A stretch of 23,557 nt of DNA from an uncultured Collinsella sp. (GCA_900549185.1 URNM01000013.1:1-23557), one strand, 5' to 3'. Positions 1-8,730 are shown, counted from the stretch's first letter. Program-made: numbers and translations. The notes: generated from the sequence alone by a model not told the origin.

Positions 1-2
1 GT

Positions 3-36
3 GTCTCGTGGGCTCGGAGATGTGTATAAGAGACAG
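3..36. other. Nextera transposase adapter (sequencing artefact)
   Basis: These 34 bases match the Illumina Nextera read-2 transposase adapter. They end in the 19-base Tn5 mosaic end AGATGTGTATAAGAGACAG at 18-36. Translated in the murD frame they give the peptide MGSEMCIRDR, a known contaminant at protein N-termini. Genomic sequence begins at 37, so the window starts at an untrimmed contig end. Confidence 0.97.
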
Positions 37-964
37 GTTTGTGGCTGAGCTCTCGAGCTATCAGATTGCTACGACCACCGAGCTCCACCCCCGCGTGGCG
101 GTGCTGCTCAACATCACTCCCGACCACTTGGGCTGGCATAAGAGCCATAAGAACTACGCGCTTGCCAAGATTAAACTGTTTGACAATATGGTCGATGACG
201 ATCTGGCGGTTGTCGACGTCGAAGACGCCGGCATTCACGAGTTCGATGAGTACATCTACACGCCGGGTCGTCGCATCTGCAAGGTTGCCTTTGACGAGCC
301 TGAGGGCGAGGATGCCGCCTTTGTGCGCGATGGCAAGATGATCGTGCGTCTGAAGGGCGTCGAGACCCCGCTCATCGCTACATCCGAGCTCAAGATCTCG
401 GGCCATCACAATGTTATCAATGCCCTGTGCGCTGCCACGGCTGCCTTGGCGGTCGGTGCCGATGTCGATGGTGTCTGCCGCGGTCTTGCCTCGTTCCAGC
501 CGCTCGAGCACCGCGTGGAGCCGTGTGGCGAGATTGACGGCGTGCGCTACGTCAACGATTCCAAGGCGACCAACACCGATGCGGTCGAGAAGGCGCTGAC
601 GGCATTTCCCGATGACGACGTGATCTTGCTGCTCGGCGGCCACGATAAGGGCACGCCGCTCACGGACTTCGCGCGCGTTGTTATGGATAACGTACGCTCG
701 GTCGTCTGCTTTGGCGATGCGCGCGAGCGCTTCACCGCCGCTATGGACGAGGCCGATGTCGATGGCGATGTGGATATCGCCCAGGCGGATGACCTGCGCG
801 ACGCCGTGGACGTTGCCCGTTCGCTTTCGAGCCGTGGTGACGTGATCTTACTTTCACCTGCCTGCTCTTCGTTCGATGAGTTCTCGGGCTATGAGGAGCG
901 CGGCCGCGTGTTTAAGGACTACGTGGCTCAGCTTGCCGCTACAGCGAAATCACAAATGGAATAG
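37..964 (+). CDS. murD: UDP-N-acetylmuramoyl-L-alanine--D-glutamate ligase, 5'-truncated
   Basis: MurD adds D-Glu to UDP-MurNAc-L-Ala in the cytoplasm, the second amino-acid step of peptidoglycan precursor synthesis. About 308 C-terminal residues are present, against roughly 450 in the family. The N-terminal UDP-binding domain and the ATP-binding GTNGKT loop are lost beyond the contig end. Visible Mur ligase motifs are ELSSYQ, NITPDHLGWH, GHHNVINALCAA, the C-terminal-domain run EHRVEP..VNDSKATN, LLGGHDKGTPL and LLSPACSSFDEF. The apparent GTG start at position 8 lies in adapter sequence and is false. It heads the dcw operon and stops 8 bases before ftsW. Confidence 0.95.
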
Positions 965-972
965 GGGTTGCG

Positions 973-2493
973 GTGAGAGAGGAGAGCCCCCGACAAGGTA
1001 TGAGGAGGCCCGACTCGGACCGTGCTTCCTCACGGCGCATCACATCGTGTTCCAGCCGCGGTGGGCAGTCGTTTAGCGAACGCTATATTGCCGGCGTTCC
1101 CGCCCGTATCATGCGCCCCCGTTTGATATTCATGGCCTGCTTGTTTACCTTGGTATGCTTTGGCCTGCTGATGGTGTACTCGGCGTCTTCGGTCGAGGCG
1201 CTGCACGAGAATGGCTCGGCGACGTTTTTTCTGGGTCGACAGGCCGCGTTTGCCGTGGTCGGTGTTCTGGCGCTGATTGCCATCGTTCGCGTTTTGCCGG
1301 ACAGCTGGTTTGGGGAGGATGTGCTCAGGATCTTCCTCATCGGCATGATAGGGCTACTGCTTCTGGTGTTCTTGGTGGGCAGCGGCAGCCGTGGCGCCAC
1401 GCGCTGGCTCAACATCGCCGGTATTCAGTTCCAGCCTTCCGAGTTTTTAAAGCCATTTGCCATTGCGTATTCGGCCATCATGCTTGATCGCTTCTTTTCG
1501 CCCGGTGGCAACATCAACGAATTCCTTCGCAAGATGGGCATCTACCTGGGCATTTCGCTCTTTCTGATCTTTATCCAGCCCGATTTCGGTACTGTCCTGA
1601 TCATCCTGTTGACCCTCATGTGCATGGCGTTGTTTGCGGGTCTCGACCCCAGATTTATCATCGGCGTGCTAATCTTCGGCATTCTCGTGATCGTGATTGC
1701 GCTTGTCGCAGAGCCGTACCGTATGGTGCGTATTCAGGTTGCCTTGAACCCTTGGGCCGACGAGTATGGTGACGGCTATCAGGCCACGCTTGCCATCATG
1801 GCCTTTGCCTCGGGCGGTCTGTTTGGCCGTGGCATCGGCAACTCAACCATGAAGTACTCGTATCTGCCCGAGGCGCACAACGACTACATCCTGGCCATCA
1901 TTGGCGAGGAAGTCGGTTTTGTCGGAACCGTGCTGTTCTTCTTGGTGTTTGCGATGCTGATCTACTCGGCGTTTCGCATTGCCGAGCAGGCGACCGATCG
2001 TCGGGGCGCGCTTATGGCGTCTGGCTCCGCGGTCATTCTCGCGGTGCAGTTTTTGATTAACGCGCTGGGCATCCTCAACGTGTTTCCCATGACGGGCAAA
2101 CCGCTGCCGTTTATTAGCTACGGCGGTTCGTCGATCATTGTGTCGCTTATGCTTGCCGGGTTGATCCTGCGAGTTTCGTACGAGAGCGCCCGTCGCGATG
2201 AGTACGACCGTCGCCGTGAGAGCTTTGCCGTTATGGATGAGAGTACCGCCGGCGTGCCCCACGTGCGCGGCGAGCGATCTTCGCGTAACGGTTTTACCGT
2301 CCTGGATGGCTCTGCGACCGAGCCGGCAGCCCGCCCGCGTCAGCGAACGGCGCCGCAAGGCCGTCCGCAGCGCCCCAGCCCTCGCAACGCGGGCGGCGGA
2401 TATAATCGAATCGATTTGAACTCGGACCCGTCGGCGCGTCTGCGCACCGACGACCAGGGACCGCGTGTACGAAGGGACTACCATGACCGATAA
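973..2493 (+). CDS. ftsW: Lipid II polymerase / SEDS division protein FtsW
   Basis: FtsW is the multi-spanning SEDS glycosyltransferase that polymerises lipid II at the septum with its partner class B PBP. About ten hydrophobic segments lie between residues ~47 and ~400. SEDS signatures are visible: GIQFQPSEFLKPF (~150), PEAHNDYILAIIGEEVGF (~298) and TGKPLPFISYGGSS (~373). The chosen GTG start has AGGGG five bases upstream. It gives a 46-residue Ser/Arg-rich cytoplasmic extension before the first membrane segment; the alternative ATG at 1111 lacks a ribosome site. After the last helix there is a ~100-residue Arg/Pro-rich cytoplasmic tail, longer than in E. coli. RodA is the alternative call, but the dcw position favours FtsW. 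The end overlaps murG by 11 bases. Confidence 0.93.
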   Translation: MREESPRQGMRRPDSDRASSRRITSCSSRGGQSFSERYIAGVPARIMRPRLIFMACLFTLVCFGLLMVYSASSVEALHENGSATFFLGRQAAFAVVGVLALIAIVRVLPDSWFGEDVLRIFLIGMIGLLLLVFLVGSGSRGATRWLNIAGIQFQPSEFLKPFAIAYSAIMLDRFFSPGGNINEFLRKMGIYLGISLFLIFIQPDFGTVLIILLTLMCMALFAGLDPRFIIGVLIFGILVIVIALVAEPYRMVRIQVALNPWADEYGDGYQATLAIMAFASGGLFGRGIGNSTMKYSYLPEAHNDYILAIIGEEVGFVGTVLFFLVFAMLIYSAFRIAEQATDRRGALMASGSAVILAVQFLINALGILNVFPMTGKPLPFISYGGSSIIVSLMLAGLILRVSYESARRDEYDRRRESFAVMDESTAGVPHVRGERSSRNGFTVLDGSATEPAARPRQRTAPQGRPQRPSPRNAGGGYNRIDLNSDPSARLRTDDQGPRVRRDYHDR

Positions 2494-3598
2494 AATGACC
2501 GTTGCTATTGCAGCCGGCGGCACGGCAGGACACATCAACCCCGCGCTCGCCTTGGCCGAAGAGCTGCGTGACCGTGGTCACCACGTTGTGTTCGTGGGCC
2601 AGTCGCGCAAGCTCGAGGGTCGTCTGGTCCCCGAGGCTGGGTTTGATTATGTGCCCATTACGGTCACGGGCTTCGACCGCTCCCGCCCTTGGACGGCGCT
2701 GACCTCGCTGTGGCGTGTCAGCAAAGCCAAGCGTGCGCTCGCCAGTCATTTCTCAAAGGTCGGCAAGCCCGATGCCGCCATCGGTTTTGGTGCTTATGTC
2801 GAGGTTCCGCTGCTGGGGTGGTGCAAGGGCGCGGGCGTTCCGTATCTGCTGCATGAGCAGAACTCTGTTCCGGGCCTGGCCAACAAGATGATGAGCTCCT
2901 ACGCCGCCCGCGTGTGCATCTCGGTGCCGGCAGCGCGTTCGGTCTTTGAGCGCGAAGGTGACCCTGACCACGTGCTCATGACGGGCAATCCTGTGCGTCG
3001 TTCGGTGATCGAGGGCGATCGCGCCCGCGGTCGTAAGACGCTCGGTGTGCCCGAGGACGCGACGCTTCTGCTCGTCTTTGGTGGTTCGCTCGGTGCCCAG
3101 CATCTCAACGAGCGCGTTGCCTCGCTCAAGAGTGAGCTGCTGACCCGCGAGAATCTCTACATTTTGCATTCGACGGGTGCCGACGGCTTTGAGGAGACCG
3201 AGCGCGCTTTGGCGCTGACGCCCGAGGAGGCGAAGCGCTATCGAGTCCAGCCCTACATCGACAACATGGGCGATATGCTGGCTGCGGCCGATTTGGTGCT
3301 CTCGCGTTCCGGTGCCTCGAGCGTGGCCGAGATCGCCGCGCTTGCCGTGCCCTCGGTACTCGTGCCGTATCCGCACGCCACGGCCGACCACCAGACCACG
3401 AATGCGCGCTACCTGGTCGATGCCGGTGCCGGCGTGCTTTGCGCCGATGCCGATATCGATGCCCCTGCCTTTGCCGACGAGCTTCTGCACCTGATCGATG
3501 ACGCTGCGGCGCGTGATGCCATGCGTCAGGCGGCGCGTGGCTTGGCCCAGGACCGTGCCGCCGCGCTTTTGGCCGACGCGGTAGAGGGATTGCGTTAG
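2483..3598 (+). CDS. murG: UDP-GlcNAc:lipid I N-acetylglucosaminyltransferase MurG
   Basis: MurG transfers GlcNAc from UDP-GlcNAc to lipid I to make lipid II on the inner membrane face. The 371-residue protein has a GT-B fold. The N-terminal glycine loop is GGTAGHINPALALAEEL (residues ~12-28), followed by HEQNSVPGLANK, a second loop GGSLGAQHLNE and the donor-site segment LSRSGASSVAEIAALAVPS with PYPHATADHQ. The ATG at 2483 is chosen because AGGGA lies 5 bases upstream; the in-frame GTG at 2465 has no such site. The start lies inside the end of ftsW, suggesting translational coupling. Confidence 0.95.
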   Translation: MTDKMTVAIAAGGTAGHINPALALAEELRDRGHHVVFVGQSRKLEGRLVPEAGFDYVPITVTGFDRSRPWTALTSLWRVSKAKRALASHFSKVGKPDAAIGFGAYVEVPLLGWCKGAGVPYLLHEQNSVPGLANKMMSSYAARVCISVPAARSVFEREGDPDHVLMTGNPVRRSVIEGDRARGRKTLGVPEDATLLLVFGGSLGAQHLNERVASLKSELLTRENLYILHSTGADGFEETERALALTPEEAKRYRVQPYIDNMGDMLAAADLVLSRSGASSVAEIAALAVPSVLVPYPHATADHQTTNARYLVDAGAGVLCADADIDAPAFADELLHLIDDAAARDAMRQAARGLAQDRAAALLADAVEGLR

Positions 3599-3643
3599 TT
3601 AGACGGGATATCGCCGGTCGCCCTCGCGCGGATGCGGTAGGTG

Positions 3644-3652
3644 CGGTACAGT
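3644..3652 (+). promoter_or_regulatory. Possible extended -10 upstream of murC
   Basis: CGGTACAGT lies in the 97-base murG-murC spacer and resembles the GGGTANNNT elements seen upstream of other genes here. No convincing -35 was found. It could give murC-murB-ftsQ an internal promoter, but read-through from murG is just as likely. Confidence 0.2.
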
Positions 3653-3695
3653 TAACGGGTTACAGGCAGTGTTTACGCAAGGAGTACACGAGCAC

Positions 3696-5114
3696 ATGGC
3701 TGATTCCCAGACTGCAACCTCCGCGCCCGAGTTCAAGAGCGCCCACTTTATCGGTATCGGCGGCGCCGGCATGAGCGGCATCGCCCTCGTCCTGCACGAG
3801 CGCGGTTATACCGTTACCGGTTCCGACCTTAAGACGTCGCGCTATATTCGCCAGCTTACCCGCGCCGGCGTGAAGGTCCACGTGGGCCACGAGGCTGCGA
3901 CGATCGACGAGGTCAAGCCCGACGTGGTTGTGGTCTCCACCGCTATTCCCGAGTCCAACCCCGAGCTCGTGCGTGCCCGCGAGCTCGGTATTCCCGTGTG
4001 GCCTCGCGCCAAGATGCTCTCGGCCCTGGGTCACGGCTACACCACCGTCGCCGTTGCCGGCACGCACGGCAAGACCACGACGTCTTCGATGTGCGCCACG
4101 ATGCTCGATCGCATGGGTCTGGACCCCAGCTTTTTGATCGGCGGCATCGTCGAGGGCTACGACACCAACGGCAAGAACGGCTCGGGTGACTACTTTGTCG
4201 CCGAGGCCGATGAGTCCGACAGCTCGTTCCTGTTCCTGAACCCCAACGTGGTCATCGTGACCAACGTCGAGGCCGACCATCTCGATCACTACTCGGGTAT
4301 CGAGGAGATCGAGGCCACCTTTGCAAAGTTTATGGGGCTGGTGGGCGAGGACGGCACCGTCATCGTTTGCGGCGAGGACCCGCATCTGGTCGAGCTCGCC
4401 AAGTCGACGGGCCGTCATGTGCTTTCCTATGGCTTTGCCGAGAACAACGACATCGCCTGCGTGCATCCGGATGTCAAGGGCATCCAGAGCGACTTTATCG
4501 TTCGCTTTGAGGACGGCACCGAGCACGCTGTCGAGATTAAGAGCAACCCCGGTCGTCACAACATGCTCAACGCCACGGCCGTCTTGACCGTCGCCCATGT
4601 CCTAGGCCTCGATATCGACGCCGCCGCTAAGGCACTTTCGAGTTTTGAGGGCGTCCGCCGTCGCTTTACCCACGTGGGCGATATCGACGGCATCACGGTG
4701 GTTGACGATTACGGCCATCATCCCACCGAGATCAAGGCGACGCTCGCTGCTGCCTCTTCGCTGGGCTACAAGCATGTCGACGTCGTGTTCCAGCCGCACC
4801 GCTATTCGCGCCTGCAGGCTCTGTGCGATGACTTTGCCGATGCCTTTGCCAACGCCGATAAGCTGCTGCTGATCGATGTGTTCTCCGCCGGCGAGATGCC
4901 GATTCCGGGCGTTACCTCCAAGATGCTCGCAGATACCGTTCGCGCCAAGCACCCCGGCAAGGAGGTCGTGTACTGCTCCAGCCGTCTTGAGCTCAACCAG
5001 GAGCTTGAGAAGCTCGTGGGCGAGGGCGACCTGCTGCTCACCATGGGTGCCGGCGACGTTACGACCGTCGGCCCCGAGTTCATCGAGTATCTGACTGCCA
5101 AGAAAGACGCTTAA
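3696..5114 (+). CDS. murC: UDP-N-acetylmuramate--L-alanine ligase
   Basis: MurC attaches L-Ala to UDP-MurNAc using ATP in the cytoplasm, the first peptide-stem step. The 472-residue length is normal. Motifs in order: the Rossmann-like loop FIGIGGAGMSGIAL (~18-31), the ATP P-loop GTHGKTTTSS (~122), EADESDSSF, NVEADHLDHY, GRHNMLNA, DDYGHHPTEIKATL, FQPHRYSRL and the C-terminal MGAGDV. The start is ATG 3696, with AAGGAG at 3679-3684 (11-base spacing); an upstream in-frame GTG at 3669 has no ribosome site. It is followed after 5 bases by murB. Confidence 0.96.
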   Translation: MADSQTATSAPEFKSAHFIGIGGAGMSGIALVLHERGYTVTGSDLKTSRYIRQLTRAGVKVHVGHEAATIDEVKPDVVVVSTAIPESNPELVRARELGIPVWPRAKMLSALGHGYTTVAVAGTHGKTTTSSMCATMLDRMGLDPSFLIGGIVEGYDTNGKNGSGDYFVAEADESDSSFLFLNPNVVIVTNVEADHLDHYSGIEEIEATFAKFMGLVGEDGTVIVCGEDPHLVELAKSTGRHVLSYGFAENNDIACVHPDVKGIQSDFIVRFEDGTEHAVEIKSNPGRHNMLNATAVLTVAHVLGLDIDAAAKALSSFEGVRRRFTHVGDIDGITVVDDYGHHPTEIKATLAAASSLGYKHVDVVFQPHRYSRLQALCDDFADAFANADKLLLIDVFSAGEMPIPGVTSKMLADTVRAKHPGKEVVYCSSRLELNQELEKLVGEGDLLLTMGAGDVTTVGPEFIEYLTAKKDA

Positions 5115-5119
5115 CCTCC

Positions 5120-6031
5120 ATGGGTCTGTTTAACGCCGTCATGGCGCTTTCGGGCATGATCGACACGGACGTGGTCGAGGATGAACGTCTTGCACGCCAT
5201 ACAAGCTATCGTATCGGCGGCAAGGCCGACCTCTTTGTGACGTGCCATAGCTACCATGCCCTGCGTCGTGCCGTGGCGCTGCTTGACCGCGAGCAGGTGC
5301 CGTGGGTGATTATCGGTAAGGGGTCCAACCTGTTGGTTGCCGATGCCGGTTATCGCGGCGCCGTTATTTCGTTGGGACGTGAGTTTCAGCGCACGGTTGT
5401 TGCCGAGGACGGCTGCACGCTGACCGTTGGTGCGGGCGTGATGTTCGCGCGTTTGGTCAACGACGCCTTGTCGCGCGGGCTTTCGGGCCTTGAGTTCGCG
5501 GTCGGTATTCCCGGTTCGGTCGGTGGTGCCGTGTCCATGAACGCAGGTACGCGGACCGAGTGGATCGGCTCCCTTATCGAGGACGTGGTCACGTTTGATC
5601 CGGCGTCCGGTATTAAGCACTATGCAGGGTCCGAGATCGCTTGGGGGTATCGCGAGTGCAGCTTGCCGCGTAACGAGATCATTCTCGAGTGCGTGCTTAA
5701 ACTCAAGCCCGCGCCCAAGGCAGACATTCGCGAGCGTATGGAGCGGTACCTGACGCGCCGCAAGCGCACGCAGCCCATGGGCCGTGCATCCTGCGGATCG
5801 GTCTTTCGCAACCCGCCCGACGCAAGCGTGGGCAAGTTGATTGAGGATTGTGGATTAAAGGGTTTTTCGGTTGGCGGTGCGGAAGTTTCGCCCGTACACG
5901 CTAATTTTATCGTTAATAACGGAACCGCCTCGGCCGATGACGTGGCCGCGGTTATCAGGCATGTGCACGGAAAGGTGAGGGAGGCGTATGGCATCGAGCT
6001 CAGACCGGAAGTTAAATTCCTCGGCTTCTAG
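5120..6031 (+). CDS. murB: UDP-N-acetylenolpyruvoylglucosamine reductase
   Basis: MurB is the FAD- and NADPH-dependent enzyme that reduces UDP-GlcNAc-enolpyruvate to UDP-MurNAc. Its 303 residues show HTSYRIGGKADLF (28-39), the FAD-binding IGKGSNLLVAD (65-75) and GLEFAVGIPGSVGGAVSMNAG (from 123), with YR at 177-178. The catalytic-serine segment GSVFRNP is at 226-232 (Ser227), followed by LIEDCGLKG and the C-terminal HANFIVN..AS..D. ATG 5120 lacks a clear Shine-Dalgarno site and sits 5 bases after the murC stop, so translation is probably coupled. In-frame ATGs at 5141 and 5156 also lack a site. Confidence 0.95.
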   Translation: MGLFNAVMALSGMIDTDVVEDERLARHTSYRIGGKADLFVTCHSYHALRRAVALLDREQVPWVIIGKGSNLLVADAGYRGAVISLGREFQRTVVAEDGCTLTVGAGVMFARLVNDALSRGLSGLEFAVGIPGSVGGAVSMNAGTRTEWIGSLIEDVVTFDPASGIKHYAGSEIAWGYRECSLPRNEIILECVLKLKPAPKADIRERMERYLTRRKRTQPMGRASCGSVFRNPPDASVGKLIEDCGLKGFSVGGAEVSPVHANFIVNNGTASADDVAAVIRHVHGKVREAYGIELRPEVKFLGF

Positions 6032-7253
6032 AGCATCGAAACCAACCTTCCGCCTCGCCGGAGGGCGTTCCGGCGCACCTGCCCAGCCTCAACATAAGCC
6101 CGCCATGCCCTCCAAGTCTGTTGGGTCCGTTCGTCCTGCCAAGCGCCCGGTCGTCGGCTCGCAGCTGGGAGGACGCCCCACTTCTAAAAAGACGAGCCGT
6201 CCGGCTCCGCGTCCTTCGGTGACGCCCAAACCGGCGATGGGCACCAAGACCTCCCGACCCATGGCGACGCCCAAGCCTTCGCTGGGAACTCGTGCGCCGC
6301 ATGCCGGCCGTACGTTGGCTGGCGCTAAGCCGCGTTCACTGACATCGGTACCCGCCGCCAAGGCGTCTTCGGCAAAAAAGGGCATCAATCCTCTGTCATC
6401 GCTCAGTGCCATGGCGGGTAAGGCGACCGACGCCGCTTCTGCCATGAAGGGTAAGGGCAAGATCGCGGGCGGCATCCTGGCAGCCGTGGCCGTACTTGCC
6501 ATTATTGCCATCGTCGTCATCAACTCCGGCCTGTTCTCCGCCACCGATATTCAGATTCATGGCAGCGAGCATGTGACCAAGCACGACGCCATGCAGCTCA
6601 TCAGTCTTCCCGAGAACACGTCGCTCTTTAACGTGGATCCCGATCAGATTACCGAGGGCCTCAAGCAAAACCCGTGGGTCTCGGGTGTGGATGTCCAGCG
6701 CCAGTTTCCCCATACGCTTATCATCACGCCGACGGAGCGTAAAGTTATCGCCATTGCGTATATCAGCTCCGACGACCTTGCCTGGGCTATCGGAGACGAT
6801 GACACCTGGATCGCTCCGCTGTCGACGTCTGTCGAGGTGGACGACCAGGGGAACGTCATTACATCGGGGGAGGGTGCCAACACCCTGACCGGCATCGATG
6901 CGGCCCTGGCGCTTGCCAAGCACTACGGCGCCGTGCTGTTGACTGATGTCTCGGCCGATGTCGCACCGGTTTCGGGTCGGGCGGTGAGCTCCAAGGCCGT
7001 CAAGGCCGGCCTGGATTACGCACGCGGCTTTTCGAGCGAGTTCTTGGGCCAGGTGAAGGATATTTCCACGCCTTCCGTTGAGGCTATCTCGGCAAATCTC
7101 GACAACGGCGTCGAGGTGTCGCTGGGCGATTCGGACGATATCGCCAAGAAAGAACGTATCGTGACCAAGCTGCTTTCGCAGGTAGAGGGCGTAACCTATA
7201 TCAATGTGCGCTCTCCGGGCAACTACACGTTTAGGAACGCACCGACCGCCTAG
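5988..7253 (+). CDS. ftsQ: Cell division protein FtsQ/DivIB, with long basic N-terminal extension
   Basis: FtsQ is a bitopic membrane protein of the divisome that links early and late division proteins. Residues 1-155 are a Ser/Pro/Lys/Arg-rich, low-complexity cytoplasmic region containing a repeated TPKPxxGTxxxRP-like unit near 79-105. One transmembrane helix spans ~160-179. The extracytoplasmic POTRA domain (~184-252: FSATDIQIHGSEHVTKHD...NPWVSGVDVQRQFPHTL) is followed by the beta domain. The total of 421 residues is longer than the usual 250-300 because of the N-terminal extension. The ATG overlaps murB by 44 bases and has a GGGAGG ribosome site. The assignment is firm from the POTRA sequence and gene position. 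Confidence 0.9.
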   Translation: MASSSDRKLNSSASRASKPTFRLAGGRSGAPAQPQHKPAMPSKSVGSVRPAKRPVVGSQLGGRPTSKKTSRPAPRPSVTPKPAMGTKTSRPMATPKPSLGTRAPHAGRTLAGAKPRSLTSVPAAKASSAKKGINPLSSLSAMAGKATDAASAMKGKGKIAGGILAAVAVLAIIAIVVINSGLFSATDIQIHGSEHVTKHDAMQLISLPENTSLFNVDPDQITEGLKQNPWVSGVDVQRQFPHTLIITPTERKVIAIAYISSDDLAWAIGDDDTWIAPLSTSVEVDDQGNVITSGEGANTLTGIDAALALAKHYGAVLLTDVSADVAPVSGRAVSSKAVKAGLDYARGFSSEFLGQVKDISTPSVEAISANLDNGVEVSLGDSDDIAKKERIVTKLLSQVEGVTYINVRSPGNYTFRNAPTA

Positions 7254-7258
7254 CATCC

Positions 7259-7295
7259 TAAACGGCTTTGTTAAGGGGCCATACCACGCCGTTTA
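7259..7295 (+). terminator. Hairpin after ftsQ, possible weak terminator
   Basis: TAAACGGC (7259-7266) pairs with GCCGTTTA (7288-7295), an 8-bp perfect stem with a 21-base loop. A T-rich but interrupted stretch follows. It starts just after the ftsQ stop. The long loop makes it a weak candidate, perhaps an attenuator before ftsZ. Confidence 0.35.
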
Positions 7296-7452
7296 TCTGG
7301 TTTGTTTGGTTTTCACGGTCAATTATTTGACTGAAACGCTCATAATGTGCAAACATAATACGGTTTACCTTTGCATTTACTTTCAACCTGAAGGTTAATG
7401 TGCGCAGGGGTCAACCCATGCTATGGCTATAACCTTTGTTCGGAGGACCGAC
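7296..7452 (+). promoter_or_regulatory. AT-rich ftsZ leader region
   Basis: This stretch is much more AT-rich than the surrounding genes, as expected for a promoter region that gives ftsZ separate expression. TTGACT at 7327-7332 and CATAAT at 7354-7359 are 21 bases apart, too far for an ordinary promoter, so no exact promoter is called. AACCT-GA-AGGTT at 7385-7396 is a small dyad that could be an operator. The ftsZ ribosome site GGAGG is at 7442-7446. Confidence 0.4.
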
Positions 7453-8607
7453 ATGCACGAGACAGAGATCAACAACTACCTTGCCGTCATTAAGGTGGTC
7501 GGCGTCGGCGGCGGCGGTACCAACGCGGTCAATCGAATGATCGAAGAGGGCATCCGCGGCGTCGAGTTTGTTGCCATCAACACCGATGCTCAGGCGCTCG
7601 CGATCTCTGATGCCGATATCAAGGTGCACATCGGCACCGACCTTACCCGCGGCCTGGGCGCCGGCGCCAACCCCGAGGTTGGCCGCAAGGCTGCCGATGA
7701 GTCCCGCGACGATATCGCCGAGGCGCTCGCTGGCGCCGACATGGTGTTCATCACCTGCGGCGAGGGTGGTGGTACCGGTACCGGCGCCGCTCCCATCGTT
7801 GCCGATATCGCGATGAACGAGGTCGGCGCGCTGACCGTCGCCGTCGTGACCAAGCCCTTTACCTTCGAGGGTCGCAAGCGCAAGAAGAGCGCCGAGGAGG
7901 GCATCAAGACCCTCTCCGATTGCGTTGACACCATGATCGTTATCCCTAACGACAAGCTGCTCGACATCGCCGAGAAGAAGACCACGATGCTCGAGGCCTT
8001 CGCAATTGCCGATGGCGTCCTTTCCCAGGGCACCCAGGGCATCACCGACCTCATCACCGTCCCGGGTATCATCAACCTGGACTTCGCCGATGTTAAGACC
8101 ATCATGAAGCAGGCCGGTACCGCCATGATGGGTATCGGTACCGCTTCTGGGGACACCCGTGCCGTCGACGCTGCCCAGCAGGCTATCTCCAGTCCGCTGC
8201 TCGAGAGCTCCATCGATGGCGCCACGCGCGTCCTGCTTTCCATCGCCGGCTCCAAGGACCTGGGCATCCAGGAGATCAGTGACGCCGCCGACGTTGTCGC
8301 CAATGCTGTCGACCCCGAGGCCAACATCATCTTCGGTACCGTTGTTGACGAGTCCCTGGGCGACCAGGTGCGCATCACCGTTATCGCTACGGGCTTCTCC
8401 GACTCCAACGTCAACCGTCAGGACGAGCTCTTCGCTGCCCAGCAGTCCCAGAGCAAGGCTGCTGCTTCCGCTGAGCCGCAGCGCACTGCTCCGGCTGCCA
8501 GCCCCGCTCAGGCTGCCCCGACTCGCAACGTCGGTGGTACCGAGCTGCCCAACTTTGGCAACGATCAGTTTGAGCTTCCCGACTTCCTCAAGCGCGGCAG
8601 CTTCTAA
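7453..8607 (+). CDS. ftsZ: Cell division GTPase FtsZ
   Basis: FtsZ is the tubulin homologue that forms the Z-ring. The 384-residue protein shows the nucleotide-binding GVGGGGTNAVNRMI (17-30), NTDAQAL, the tubulin signature GGGTGTG (105-111), and the T7 synergy loop NLDFADVK. An Ala/Gln/Pro-rich linker leads to the C-terminal peptide ELPDFLKR, the conserved site for partner proteins such as SepF. The ATG at 7453 has GGAGG six bases upstream; an in-frame ATG at 7423 would add 10 residues without a ribosome site and is rejected. No ftsA lies upstream, as in other Actinobacteria. A strong terminator follows. Confidence 0.97.
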   Translation: MHETEINNYLAVIKVVGVGGGGTNAVNRMIEEGIRGVEFVAINTDAQALAISDADIKVHIGTDLTRGLGAGANPEVGRKAADESRDDIAEALAGADMVFITCGEGGGTGTGAAPIVADIAMNEVGALTVAVVTKPFTFEGRKRKKSAEEGIKTLSDCVDTMIVIPNDKLLDIAEKKTTMLEAFAIADGVLSQGTQGITDLITVPGIINLDFADVKTIMKQAGTAMMGIGTASGDTRAVDAAQQAISSPLLESSIDGATRVLLSIAGSKDLGIQEISDAADVVANAVDPEANIIFGTVVDESLGDQVRITVIATGFSDSNVNRQDELFAAQQSQSKAAASAEPQRTAPAASPAQAAPTRNVGGTELPNFGNDQFELPDFLKRGSF

Positions 8608-8633
8608 GTCGTTCTTCGCATTGTTTTGCACAG

Positions 8634-8662
8634 GGGCGCGTCCGTATGGATGCGCCCTTTTT
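8634..8662 (+). terminator. Rho-independent terminator of the dcw cluster
   Basis: GGGCGCGTCC (8634-8643) pairs with GGATGCGCCC (8648-8657) in a 10-bp stem with one G-U pair and a GTAT loop. TTTTT follows at 8658-8662. It lies 26 bases after ftsZ. Confidence 0.92.
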
Positions 8663-8667
8663 GTTTC

Positions 8668-8681
8668 TCGTTTGTAAACGA
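8668..8681. promoter_or_regulatory. 14-base dyad, possible operator
   Basis: TCGTTT-GT-AAACGA is a near-perfect palindrome directly after the ftsZ terminator and 12 bases before the tandem 11-base repeats upstream of pgeF-pst. A two-base centre is too tight for a hairpin, so a dimeric protein site is more likely. Confidence 0.3.
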
Positions 8682-8692
8682 AAGCCTCCAAT

Positions 8693-8714
8693 CTCCTTAC
8701 GTTCCCTTTACGTT
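8693..8714 (+). promoter_or_regulatory. Tandem 11-bp direct repeat, candidate PHO box for pgeF-pst
   Basis: CTCCTTACGTT (8693-8703) is followed without a gap by CCCTTTACGTT (8704-8714), matching at 9 of 11 positions and sharing TTACGTT. Head-to-tail 11-base repeats are the architecture of PhoB/PhoP binding sites in other bacteria. The site precedes the only clear promoter region for the pgeF-pstSCAB-phoU run. The motif itself does not match the E. coli or Streptomyces consensus, so the function is inferred from architecture and context. Confidence 0.4.
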
Positions 8715-8730
8715 TGGTCCCTACCGCTGC

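Noticed and set aside
7327..7359. TTGACT and CATAAT as an ftsZ promoter
   Set aside because: Both hexamers are good, but the 21-base spacing is too long for a sigma-70 type promoter; kept only as part of a general leader region.
7423..7452. Upstream ATG start for ftsZ
   Set aside because: It has no ribosome site, and GGAGG would be inside the coding region at the right distance for ATG 7453, which gives the usual FtsZ N-terminus.
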